Shown here one piece after another: positions 38,611-48,009 of a stretch of DNA of 64,000 bases. Origin of the DNA: Andalucia godoyi. Lineage: Eukaryota > Discoba > Jakobea > Jakobida > Andaluciidae. Position numbers and translations under genes: made by a program. The DNA is taken from assembly GCA_009859145.1 (NCBI GenBank), contig VRVR01000043.1, positions 144,721 through 208,720 of the forward strand, given 5' to 3'. The notes below the pieces were generated by a model that was not told the origin of the DNA, searched no databases, and was given only the letters and a program-made list of their open reading frames with translations. Each line of letters opens with the position of its first letter. Position 1 is the stretch's first letter.

Positions 38611-39420
38611 GAGACCAGAGTAGTTCATACTGTCTTGATCGTTGCTCAAAGAAGTGCTTGATGAAACCGCAGAGCTCGTCGATCCGTTGCGAGGGACGAT
38701 CAGCGATCGAGGTGGCGAGCCAGGGGATGCAAGTGGCATCGTGAGCAAGGAGTTGCTGGACCCTGCACCAGAAGGCAGAGGCGGTGGAGGATTCAAAGAA
38801 CCGTTTGAGGAGCCTCCTGCAGATGACCCAACAAGGCGCACAGGACCTACCTTTGTTTGAGGTGCTTGCTGCTGCGAGGATGACGGCTGGAACACCGAGA
38901 TCGTTGTGGAGGTCGATGACGCGCTGCTGAGCGAACCTGTTGATGAATGGTGCACATATCCCGAGTTCCCATTACTGGCGGTAGAGCTGGAGCTAGAACT
39001 AGAGCTAGAGTTGGAGTTGGAGTTGCCACTGCCATTGGAGTTGGAGCTGGAGCCAGGAGGGGCACCAGCAGCGTTCAAATTATCGTTTGACGGCTTCTTT
39101 CGGGAAGACACGGCGCGCTGCACTGCTTCTTCGACAGAGCAGTTTGGCTCGAGAATGAGAATAGCTCTTCCAGCTCGAAGCGTTTCCATAAGCTGAGCAG
39201 AATACCCTTCTTCTCGACCCTCCATCAACGCACGCTCCATGTTTCGGATGTTCGATTCCAATCTCTGGATCTTGCGGTACGGCCATCTCACAATTCGATG
39301 CTTACGGCATATCGATCGCAAGGAAGATTCGGAAACACCAAGACGCTGCGCAGCGACTTTCAACGGCAGGTGGAAGAACACCTCCAGCTGGTCGAACGTA
39401 ATGGCATCTGCAAGCGGCAT
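37852..39420 (-). CDS. RWP-RK-type DNA-binding protein with poly-Gln tail
   Basis: 522 residues from the ATG at 39420; the open frame upstream runs through the assembly gap and is not meaningful. Residues ~6-56 form an RWP-RK domain: ITFDQLEVFFHLPLKVAAQRL, then GVSESSLRSICRKHRI, then RWPYRKI, the signature (45-51). A coiled segment follows (RLESNIRNMERAL). The remaining ~400 residues are low complexity: Asn/Ser runs, two Gln/Met tracts (about 38510-38600) and a Pro/Gly/Gln/Ala-rich tail, as in transcription activators. RWP-RK proteins control nitrogen responses and gamete or egg identity in the green lineage and also occur in amoebae and stramenopiles. Which process this one controls is unknown. 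Confidence 0.9.
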
Positions 39421-39550
39421 TCTCTCCCAAAAACAAAACAACAAAAAACAAATGAGCACACGAAGAAAATCAATCCGAGGCGTAAGAACCCGTAGTAAGA
39501 ACCCAAAAGGGGGGGAGGGGAGGCCAGCAATATGAAGAAAGGCGATTGAA

Positions 39551-39671
39551 GGGGGGGGGGGGGGGGGGGGGGACGGGGGGGGGCGGGAAGGACGGACGAG
39601 GACCGAGACGGNNNNNNNNNNNNNNNNNNNNNNNNNNNNNNNNNNNNNNNNNNNNNNNNNNNNNNNNNNNN
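39551..39671. other. 22-G homopolymer followed by a 60-N assembly gap
   Basis: G22 at 39551-39572, more G-rich sequence, then Ns at 39612-39671. This lies about 130 bp upstream of the RWP-RK start. The poly-G run probably broke the assembly. Confidence 0.97.
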
Positions 39672-41671
39672 CGCAAAAGGCGACAGCCAGCAGAATGAAA
39701 AAAAACCAAGGAGAGGAAATAAAACAGGAACTGCCAGGAGGAAAAAACAAGAACCAGCGCTCGTTGTTCGGCGAACAATTTGCTTGCAGATCGCTTTTGC
39801 GGAGTCATTCATTCCATTTGCTGCTTCCAAAGCATTTGTGCTCGGCTCACCCGGTTCAACAGATGTGCATATGTAGGTGAGTCGTGATGCGAGCAAAGCA
39901 GGGACAGTTACAACGAGATGTCGGCAAAGACTACTGTTTCGACCGCGACAGGAAATGAATGGCCATCTCGAATCCTGAAGTCGTTGAAGCTCGGTACTAG
40001 AACGGGGGTTACTGCATTCAGCCCATTTGCTGCGAGTATGCTCATACACCGTCGTCGGTTGGTGTCTGCTGTCGGAGCACCCATAGCGATTCCAGTTCGA
40101 TCATGATTGACGAAGCCATCCCCGGAAGTTTTGCAGCTTCAGTCGCTGATCCGTGAATTGCGAGCGGCTCGGAAGTGCATCGCTTCATCTGCTTACACCG
40201 TCGACACGATCACAAGTGGTCACACTGGAACCGCCAATTCGGAACGTCAAGAGCAGCAGCAAATGTTTCCCAGCGCTTCCTCCTTTTTCAGCCTGTCCTC
40301 CTTCCCAATTCCGGGCAGCCGCCCCAGCAGATGCGGCTCGCTACATTTTTCGGCGATTCGCGCAACAGATGAAAATCCGAAAAAGTCTCCTTTTGCATCC
40401 CATCTTCGCTTGAAATGCTTCCATCCTGATGCTTGGTTTGGAGCGTCCCCGGTCCTCCACGTTCTATCGCCCCTGCTCGTGCTCGTTCTCCTTCGTTGCC
40501 TCTTTTGGAGGTGCGTTTTGTCCACGTGTGATCTGCTGCGGTAAATTCCACTCACAGATTCCCTCCCACACGCCTCTCGTAGGGGGTGGTTCACTTTGTT
40601 AACCTTCTTGGCGACTTTGCGGAACAACTGATCCGATTCCCCCACCTCTCTCTTTCCTGGTGGTTGGAACCCGCATCAATCGAGCGAAATGTCTCTCTCT
40701 GCGGAAGATTCTTGCGATTCCACCCGGTAGCCACACCATGCGCCAAAATAGGCGCTCTCCGAGCGCACTGTAGAAGCAGACCGAGCTACGTTTTTTTTTT
40801 CAAAATAAAAAAAATTAAACATTGAATCGTCCACCCCACCTTCCCCTACCCCCACCAACTCGTTGTCGGTTTTGAGAAACGCATTCGCAAGCAGTCGGCA
40901 TCACACATTTTTTTTTTTTGCTTCTTCGTGTACTTTTTCCCGCGGACGCGATCGTTTTTTTTCACTTCATGGACGAAGGATCCCGAACTCTGCGTCCATG
41001 CGTATTTTGACGCAAAATGGCCTTTATTCGCTGTTGAAACAAGCAGGATCGGCGACGTCGCCAATGTCAGTGCGTCTCACGTGACGGAAACGCTGCGCAG
41101 AACATTCCTTCTTTTCTCCCCGTTTATTTGTGGCTCGGGCTTTGGTGCGAGCGAGTCTGGCAAAAAACCAACAAACAACAAAAAAAATAAAGCAATCATT
41201 GATTCAATCTTGTAAGACAGCCTTTCTCGTCGCCATCCCCATCCCATTAGCGGTCTTGGTTCCATGCTCTTCGTGGTTGCAAAAAGTATCGACCGTAAAG
41301 ATCGCTGACCCGCCATTTTTTGAATTGGCGCGAATGGACACGCGCCCAAAGGCCTGAAATTCATGCATTCAGCACGACTCAAACTCGCCCCACAGACCAA
41401 ACCACGTGTCTCCACATTTTGAATTTCGTGATTGTTATTATTTTTATTATTATTTTGTTTTCTTATTTTTCGTTGTTTTCTGTTTTTCGTCTGTTTTGTT
41501 CAGCTTTCCTTCTTGTTTCTTCTCACACAAGAATAACAACAACAACAACAACAACAGTAACAAAACAAAACAAAAGACAACACACACAAAAAAAAAAAAA
41601 AGAAAAAAAAGAAAAGAAAAAAAGAACGACAAAGGAGTGAAGGGGGGCGGGGAAAAGCAAAACAAAAGGAG
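39672..41671. other. 2-kb region with no assured gene
   Basis: Several 60-145 codon frames overlap at 39918-40645. The most coding-like string is VLQLQSLIRELRAARKC (about 40125-40175), preceded by a TTTTGCAG (40127-40134), and a Lys/Arg helix AARYIFRRFAQQMKIRK in another frame (about 40339-40390). They might be exons of one small gene (the first recalls a LYR-type helix), but I cannot join them. From 41520 the sequence is A-rich and leads into the SCC2 start. Confidence 0.35.
41325..41334. promoter_or_regulatory. E2F-like site upstream of SCC2
   Basis: TTGGCGCGAA, a close match to the E2F/DP consensus, 338 bp before the ATG of a cell-cycle gene. A single site of this length can occur by chance. 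Confidence 0.3.
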
Positions 41672-44600
41672 ATGATTCCAAACAAGTTTCCTTTGCTTTG
41701 TGTTCCCGATGTGCTTTCCACCGTCGACGTCTCTCAACTTCCGGCTCTGAATGCACCGTCTGTCACGGACCTGTCTGCGCACTCCGAGGTCGTCTTGCAT
41801 CTTACTGCTTCTGAAGTCGCCTTGCTCCAAGCATCTCTTTCAAAAACAGAGAGTGTGGCAGAGCGCATCGCGTCCGACATCTCGCTCACTCCAATGTCGG
41901 ACCACGAAAAGGCACGCGCTGTCTTGCAGTCCGGTGCGGACAAGACAAGCTTATGGATGGCCGTGTTGCCAGCTCCCAGCAGTAGTTCGTCTGGCTCATC
42001 AGAACACAAAAGCAACGAGCCGGCGACTCCTTATACGCCTTCCGACGCCTCTGTCTCGGGTGTTGTAGGCGCAGTCCCTAAATCCCGTGTTTCTGATTCG
42101 GTGAAGCGAATGCTGTTGGCAGACGAGGAAGATCAAGCTTTGAGGAATGCGGGAGGGCACATTCCAGCGGAGATTGTCGTGGCTTCGGGGCAAGGAAAAT
42201 GTAAGAAGACGCGCACTTCAAAGCGTCCAAAGCCCGAAAAAGAAGATCCCGCGAAAGAGCTGCGAAACGATACGCTTCAGGTTGCTTCGCTCCCGTGGGA
42301 TCCAAGCATTTCGACAGAAAAGAATTTTATGCAGCACGAGGGTTCGCTGCGCAAATGGATCAGCGGCACAGAGCAAGCCCTGCAAGATCTGGCCGTGGCG
42401 GCGACAGTAGAACACGACCTGTGGAGCAACATCAGAACGTCGTGCGTGGAACTTCTTACGCGATTCGAGGATTTTGTCGAGAAGCTCACAGACTCGTGCA
42501 CCCTTCTCACGGTTCGTCTGTGCACATTGCTGACCTCTGTGATCAAGTTTCAGATTTTGCACGGCAATGCAGTTGTTCTCGACCACGAGCTGTCCGTTTT
42601 GTTCTCCTCGACGTCAAAGATCTGCATTTTGGTTCGAGAGTTGTGCAGTCTGCCCGAGGAAGATGACAGGAATACCGTTTCCCTGAATGATGATGGCCTT
42701 GGACCTCCTCCGGCGAAAAAGAAGCGGACAAGTGGACGACCTACCAAGAAGCCTCGTAGTGTTTTTCGCAGTGACAAGGGTCTCAAGGACATGGCTGCAA
42801 GTTTTGAAATTTGCATTGAATCCCTCTGTTTTATTGTCAAATCATGCGCCACTTCCTGGGATAGTTGCATTTCTTGGCTGGCTTTGATCGACGGCATTGT
42901 GTCTCTGTTGTCCATCCCAGACGCATTGTCCTCGCAGTCGGTTCAAACGTTTGTTTCGCTCGTGTCGGAACTTCTCGGGAAGTCCTCCGATGAAGAAACA
43001 CTCGGCTACGCTTCTTCTAAAATTGGACTGGCATGTGCGAGTAGCCCGTCTCCGAAGAAGATACTGCGACCGATTGTCATCACAACATTCGATGGTCCCG
43101 GCAGCATCCAGGTTTTGACAAGCGTAATTCTCCGTTGTATATCGAGCTTTCAACCGACGTTAAGCGATTCCACCGTGCATCGTGTGCGCTGTGCAACTAT
43201 GGACACATCATCCTCTTTGGCGCCAGCCTCTTCACAATCTCCTGACGTCGACACGGTAATGCAGTCATCTGCTGCATTCCGGGAAGTGTGGCATGATATT
43301 TGCTTTTCTCAAAAGAAGATCGTCCAAGTCGCGACCACTATTATCGGATCCTTTTTCGACACTTGCTGGCGTGAGACCGGGGAAAGAGACACATTGCTTC
43401 TTGTTCGGGCGTTCGTTGAAGACGTCTTGGCATGTTTCCGGAGCACCGAATTTTCGGGCGTGTACGTTGCTCTGCTGACCTGCAATACACTCTTCATGAG
43501 CTCTTTTTCGTCCCTGGCACTCGCCACCCGCTTGAGTTCATCTCTGGACATGCTTGCTTTGATACAGTCCAGCCTATCTCAACTCTCGTCTCGCCTGGAT
43601 TCGCTGTTCCATCTGCCGAGCTTTTGCATCCCGCGCGACTTTTACATCTCCTCCGCACCCGTATCAACGGAGACGAAAGAGGATAAACACACGATGTGCC
43701 CGGTTTGCCGGTTGAGCCATACGTCCTCTGTGATGGTGCAGTGTGCGGGACCCTGCGGTCGCTGGTACCACGGATCGTGCGTGGGTATTGGGGGTGCCAT
43801 TGTGGACAGTTCTTGGAGCTGCACAGATTGCGCCTCGGTGTCGATCTCCAGGAAGACGCTGCACTCGTTGACGAACAGCTCCAGACTCGTGCTATCAAGC
43901 CCTTCTCATGTCCGTTTCGGATGCGCATTGGTTGGCACCGTGTTTTCTGCGAGCGACAGGCTGCTGGGACTGCAGTCTCGTGTGTCGTCGCGGTCGTCGG
44001 TACTGGCTGCGCTGACTCAAATGATTGATTTGGATGGCGACGACGCAGCATCCACCGGCGGCAGGGACTGCACAGACCACTACGCATCCCATCGACCAGG
44101 CAACATGTACCTTCATTCCTTCATGTCCCCCGGCGCGATTGTTCGGGCATTTGTCGATTGTTTCCCCGACAGCTCGAAGACCAGTGGAGTTGCTTTTTCC
44201 AGCGCATTCACGTGGCCCGTTGGTATTCTCCTGCCTTTCTTGGTTTTGAACACCCACGGCTCCCCTCTGCTGCTGCAAGAATCAGTCATTGACATTTTGA
44301 TTCGAGCATTCCTGACGGAGGAGCTCAAGAACGTTCGTGTGAAGGCGTTCGAGGCTGTGCGGGTCATTGCATCGGCGAATCCTTCACTCTTTCGCGCGCC
44401 CAAGGTTGTCAATGTATTGGAGAATGGGCTCAGGGATAAGAATGCGCATATTCGCCGATCCGCGATTCACTTCCTCAATTCGCTATTGGATTCCAATCCT
44501 TCGTTGCTGGAACTGTACTTGAAACAGCTCTTTGTGTTGATCGAAGATGACGGTATCTTGGTCCGGAAGACGGGACTCTCCATTCTTGCCGCTGCGCTCG

Positions 44601-47167
44601 CGCGCTCAAACTTGGAAGATGCGCGAATGACGGAGATCCTTTCGCGGCTGTGCTTGATTTTATCGATGAGTGATCGACGCGTTCGAGGAGTGTCAGCAGT
44701 GTCTGCTGATCACACATATGGAAATCTTGTTTTGGACATGTTGATTCTTGTTTTGTTTGATTGCAAGACGGTCGAAGGCAATCCAGGTCCTCGAACCTTT
44801 TCCCGTGTCCTGCTTGCGGTCACCGAGACTGCAGACTCGATCAAGATGTGGAAAGGAGAGGGGCAGTTAAGATCAACTTGGATCTACAGATTGTTCGAGG
44901 CAGTGGTCCGAAAGAATGAGTTGTTCCTTGTTGGCTTGAAGGCCGATGCTCTCAAGTGCGTCTCGCAAGCCATCAAAAACGGGCTGACGCGAGCCGAGGA
45001 CGATTGCAAGACGCTGCTTCATGTGCTGCTTATTCTTCAGTACAGCGTTATTGCCTCGCCCCGGTTATGCACCGTCGCAGATGCCGAAGTGCTCATTCAG
45101 GCTCTTGATCGCATCACCCCTTCCAAAGGCAAATCGAGAACAGAAAATCCAGACGGAGTCATCAGCAACGCCGTTCGCGACTTGACAGACAACACAGTGG
45201 CGCTCATTTGCTGCATGCTTCACAGACTATTCAATTCTGTTCCGATTGATCAGCCTTTAGCCCAGCGAATCCAGTCGATTCTCCAACGAGTCATCCTCTC
45301 TTCGGGGCATCCGGACGTTTGTCTCCCTGCGGTTCGTGCGTTTTCTGTGCTGTTGAGAACGTTTCCGTCTCAATTCTATGGTACCGCACGAGGACTTCTG
45401 GAGCAGTTTGGAGGTTTCCTGAAGAACAGTGTCGGAAAACACGATTCCAAACCTGTGACAGTGATGAGATGTCTCAGCACACTCGGGTTGCTTGTACGGC
45501 ACATCGATTTCGACGATGAATTTGCCGCACTGTGGAATTCGCAAACTGTTTCCAATTCTCCATTTGTGCAAGGCAGCGTGCTTCCTATTTCGCTCCATCT
45601 CGTGCGTCCATTTGTGAAGGACCCCAGACCGGGGGTTCGAGCCTATGCGATTCAAGCACTCGGTGCATTCTTGATTCGCTCGCCTCGCAGTTTCGTTCAG
45701 TCCAAAGAACACTGGGATTTGTTCTCGAGCGGCTTTGCAGATCCAGATGTCCATGTGCAAAATGCGTTTATCTCGTCTCTTCACGACTTTTTCTGTGACG
45801 AGGATGATAAGATTTTCGCCCATCATGCAGATTTTGGAGGAGGCGAAGAAGTCGGGGAGCAGGAGCTGCAGCACTCCCGTGTCAACAGTGAATCCGGAGT
45901 GTCTGTGTCGATTATGAACAGCTGTCTTCCGCATGTGCTGTCCTTCATGCTGCACAAAATTCCGCAAGTTCGGTTGTGCGCGTTCCAGTTGATGAAAACT
46001 GCTGTGGAGCAGCGGCTTGTCATGCCGCAGAAATGTGCTTCGCACTGCGTTGCTGCACTGTGCGATCGACTGGATCGCATTGCCGAGTCAGCACCAAGAG
46101 TCGTGTCCATGCTTCCTGAAGATGCTTTCCACCCACAGAGTCTCGTACTTGGAGTGGAGCTGGCTTTCAGAACGCACTGGGCTGCATGCGAGCCGAAGAA
46201 GCTGGTTTCGGGGTTTCGAACAGGCAACACGCCTCAGCCGCTATCTCTGCTCGACGTCCTCTTCCAACCGGGATTGAAGGACGTCGTTTTCAAACGAAAG
46301 CAGCTCTTGAAAAGCTTCTTCTCGATGTACATCTCACGCTTGTCGTCGATTTGCCAGGAGTCGCCAAATGCGTGTTCCCCCGACGAGGCGTTCAATCGTG
46401 TTCTGTTCATGATGCACATCTTGTCGTACCTTCCGTTCAGCTCAATGGAAGAGCCCATTCATATTTTGCACGAAGTACAGCACGTCTTCTCCGCGCAAGT
46501 GGTCGAAGCACTTGAGCTTTCGGATGGCTCGGAGTGTCTCGATCGCCTGGACACTCCTGGCAAGCTGGGTCTGTTGGTGAGATTGGTATGCACTTCTGTC
46601 GTATTACACGGCGCATCCGCGCTTCGTTCCCGGTACGGTGTTTCCGTGGAGCAGATTGAAGTGTATTCAAACTCGAAGTCACTAGTCGGACTAGAGAAGA
46701 TACCCTCGTTGAATGTTTCCTCTAGCATCCTTTTTCACCTGGGAGGGCTCGAAAAGTTTGTCGCATTCTTTGGCCACCAGCAGCCGGCTTCCGAGCTTGC
46801 GAGCGCAGATCTTTCCGAACTGCTTTCCAATGCACACAGTCTTCTTGATCGATTGCAAACGGATATGCTTATTGGCCGCTCTGATTTGTCGTTTCATACG
46901 CATGGAATTGCTCTTCGAAAACTTCCAGTGCGCAAGCGATCTGCTACAAATCGACGAAAACGCAAAATTCGGCAAATCAAAGAAACAGCAGAATACGACG
47001 ACGACGACTACGAAGACGATGACGACGATGATGATGACGACGACGACGACGACGACGATGATGATGAAGACGGCAACGACGGATATCCAGATGAAGATGG
47101 CAAAGCTGCAGAGGACGCCAACGACGACGAAGAAACGTCTTTTAATGACAACGGTAAGCGAACGTGA
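41672..47167 (+). CDS. SCC2: Cohesin loader SCC2/NIPBL with a central PHD finger
   Basis: 1831 residues, one exon. SCC2 (NIPBL, Mis4) loads cohesin onto DNA and stimulates loop extrusion. The N-terminal half is helical with basic stretches (KKTRTSKRPKPEKE ~175-190, KKKRTSGRPTKKPR ~350). A PHD finger lies at 676-721: CPVCRLSH, VQCAGPCGRWYHGSCVG, then WSCTDC, the Cys4-His-Cys3 pattern. Plant SCC2 also has an internal PHD finger, animal NIPBL does not. From ~870 HEAT repeats follow, with the typical signature ELKNVRVKAFEAVRVI, LRDKNAHIRRSAIHFLNSLL and DPRPGVRAYAIQALGAFL (the last near 1315). The C-terminus is a basic patch followed by a nearly pure Asp tail (about 46997-47068). Length is close to plant and fungal SCC2. 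Confidence 0.92.
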   Translation: MIPNKFPLLCVPDVLSTVDVSQLPALNAPSVTDLSAHSEVVLHLTASEVALLQASLSKTESVAERIASDISLTPMSDHEKARAVLQSGADKTSLWMAVLPAPSSSSSGSSEHKSNEPATPYTPSDASVSGVVGAVPKSRVSDSVKRMLLADEEDQALRNAGGHIPAEIVVASGQGKCKKTRTSKRPKPEKEDPAKELRNDTLQVASLPWDPSISTEKNFMQHEGSLRKWISGTEQALQDLAVAATVEHDLWSNIRTSCVELLTRFEDFVEKLTDSCTLLTVRLCTLLTSVIKFQILHGNAVVLDHELSVLFSSTSKICILVRELCSLPEEDDRNTVSLNDDGLGPPPAKKKRTSGRPTKKPRSVFRSDKGLKDMAASFEICIESLCFIVKSCATSWDSCISWLALIDGIVSLLSIPDALSSQSVQTFVSLVSELLGKSSDEETLGYASSKIGLACASSPSPKKILRPIVITTFDGPGSIQVLTSVILRCISSFQPTLSDSTVHRVRCATMDTSSSLAPASSQSPDVDTVMQSSAAFREVWHDICFSQKKIVQVATTIIGSFFDTCWRETGERDTLLLVRAFVEDVLACFRSTEFSGVYVALLTCNTLFMSSFSSLALATRLSSSLDMLALIQSSLSQLSSRLDSLFHLPSFCIPRDFYISSAPVSTETKEDKHTMCPVCRLSHTSSVMVQCAGPCGRWYHGSCVGIGGAIVDSSWSCTDCASVSISRKTLHSLTNSSRLVLSSPSHVRFGCALVGTVFSASDRLLGLQSRVSSRSSVLAALTQMIDLDGDDAASTGGRDCTDHYASHRPGNMYLHSFMSPGAIVRAFVDCFPDSSKTSGVAFSSAFTWPVGILLPFLVLNTHGSPLLLQESVIDILIRAFLTEELKNVRVKAFEAVRVIASANPSLFRAPKVVNVLENGLRDKNAHIRRSAIHFLNSLLDSNPSLLELYLKQLFVLIEDDGILVRKTGLSILAAALARSNLEDARMTEILSRLCLILSMSDRRVRGVSAVSADHTYGNLVLDMLILVLFDCKTVEGNPGPRTFSRVLLAVTETADSIKMWKGEGQLRSTWIYRLFEAVVRKNELFLVGLKADALKCVSQAIKNGLTRAEDDCKTLLHVLLILQYSVIASPRLCTVADAEVLIQALDRITPSKGKSRTENPDGVISNAVRDLTDNTVALICCMLHRLFNSVPIDQPLAQRIQSILQRVILSSGHPDVCLPAVRAFSVLLRTFPSQFYGTARGLLEQFGGFLKNSVGKHDSKPVTVMRCLSTLGLLVRHIDFDDEFAALWNSQTVSNSPFVQGSVLPISLHLVRPFVKDPRPGVRAYAIQALGAFLIRSPRSFVQSKEHWDLFSSGFADPDVHVQNAFISSLHDFFCDEDDKIFAHHADFGGGEEVGEQELQHSRVNSESGVSVSIMNSCLPHVLSFMLHKIPQVRLCAFQLMKTAVEQRLVMPQKCASHCVAALCDRLDRIAESAPRVVSMLPEDAFHPQSLVLGVELAFRTHWAACEPKKLVSGFRTGNTPQPLSLLDVLFQPGLKDVVFKRKQLLKSFFSMYISRLSSICQESPNACSPDEAFNRVLFMMHILSYLPFSSMEEPIHILHEVQHVFSAQVVEALELSDGSECLDRLDTPGKLGLLVRLVCTSVVLHGASALRSRYGVSVEQIEVYSNSKSLVGLEKIPSLNVSSSILFHLGGLEKFVAFFGHQQPASELASADLSELLSNAHSLLDRLQTDMLIGRSDLSFHTHGIALRKLPVRKRSATNRRKRKIRQIKETAEYDDDDYEDDDDDDDDDDDDDDDDDEDGNDGYPDEDGKAAEDANDDEETSFNDNGKRT

Positions 47168-48009
47168 TTCTCGGATGACACCAGCGCCGCGTCGCTTTCT
47201 GTGAAACCTGTATAGTGAAAAGATTATCCTTCACCCGCGCGATAGCCCCTTGCTTTTCCATTCTTCTCCAGTTCCTTGGATGGATGCGACTGTGCGATCC
47301 GCCGCCAGCAGGCTCGGACCTTTCCCCACGCTTCCACGTGTTTTTGCTTTTTTTGCGGGATGCAAGCTGATTTTGAATCCAGCGACAGCCAGGCTGGACT
47401 GTGCGGGTGGTGTCTGCGCTTGGATCCTGGAGGAGCATTCGTTACCTCAATGCGTGCAGATTCCTCGTGGATACAAGCAATGTTTCTAGCGACGATTACC
47501 AGACGCCATCACTGGCCATCAGTGCTCTTTCAGTGCTCTATCGCTTCCTCGTTGCGACTTCTCCATGTTCCAGTGTGGTCGATTGCCTGCTGCGACGACG
47601 TTTGCTCGGTGTTGCCACCAAGTGGATAAACGATGTGGTCCTGCTCGCATGCGGACCAATCGACGCGCCATCGGAACGAGTCGACGGAATTGCGTGCAGA
47701 TTGGAGCACCCTGTGGTCTGCTGCTCACCCTCCCCCCCTCCCCCCTTCCCCTCTCCCCCCCCTTCTCCCCCTCTCCTCTTCCTCTGATTGAGGTGACATG
47801 TTTTGGGAGATTTTCCACCTCGGGGGAAAAACCGAAAGCAAAACGAGACGTGCCGTATCCCCAGATTCGCCTTCGTATCTCCTGCCGTCCTCCTTTCGTC
47901 CTTCACCCTTCTTTTTTAAAAAATAATATTAACGCGTCTTTCTGCTAGCGGAATTTCTTCGTCTGTATTGTCAATAACGGAATTTCCAATCTTGCGGGTT
48001 GGTTAGCAA
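47168..48009. other. Intergenic; scattered coding-like strings in shifting frames
   Basis: 842 bp. In one frame CFFC then CGWC (about 47340-47404) give a CxxC-x15-CxxC zinc-finger-like pair. In another, 47401-47720 reads as a smooth helical stretch (SLAISALSVLYRFLVA, LLGVATKWINDVVLLACGP). They do not form one frame. C-rich from 47730 to 47785. This may be a decayed gene or one with introns. Confidence 0.3.

Noticed and set aside
39421-39750. N-terminal extension of the RWP-RK frame through the N gap
   Set aside because: The frame crosses 60 unknown bases and a poly-G run; Pro-rich residues there come from the G homopolymer.
45630-45645. B-box-like GGGTTCGAGCC
   Set aside because: It lies inside an SCC2 HEAT repeat codon series and has no partner A-box or stems.
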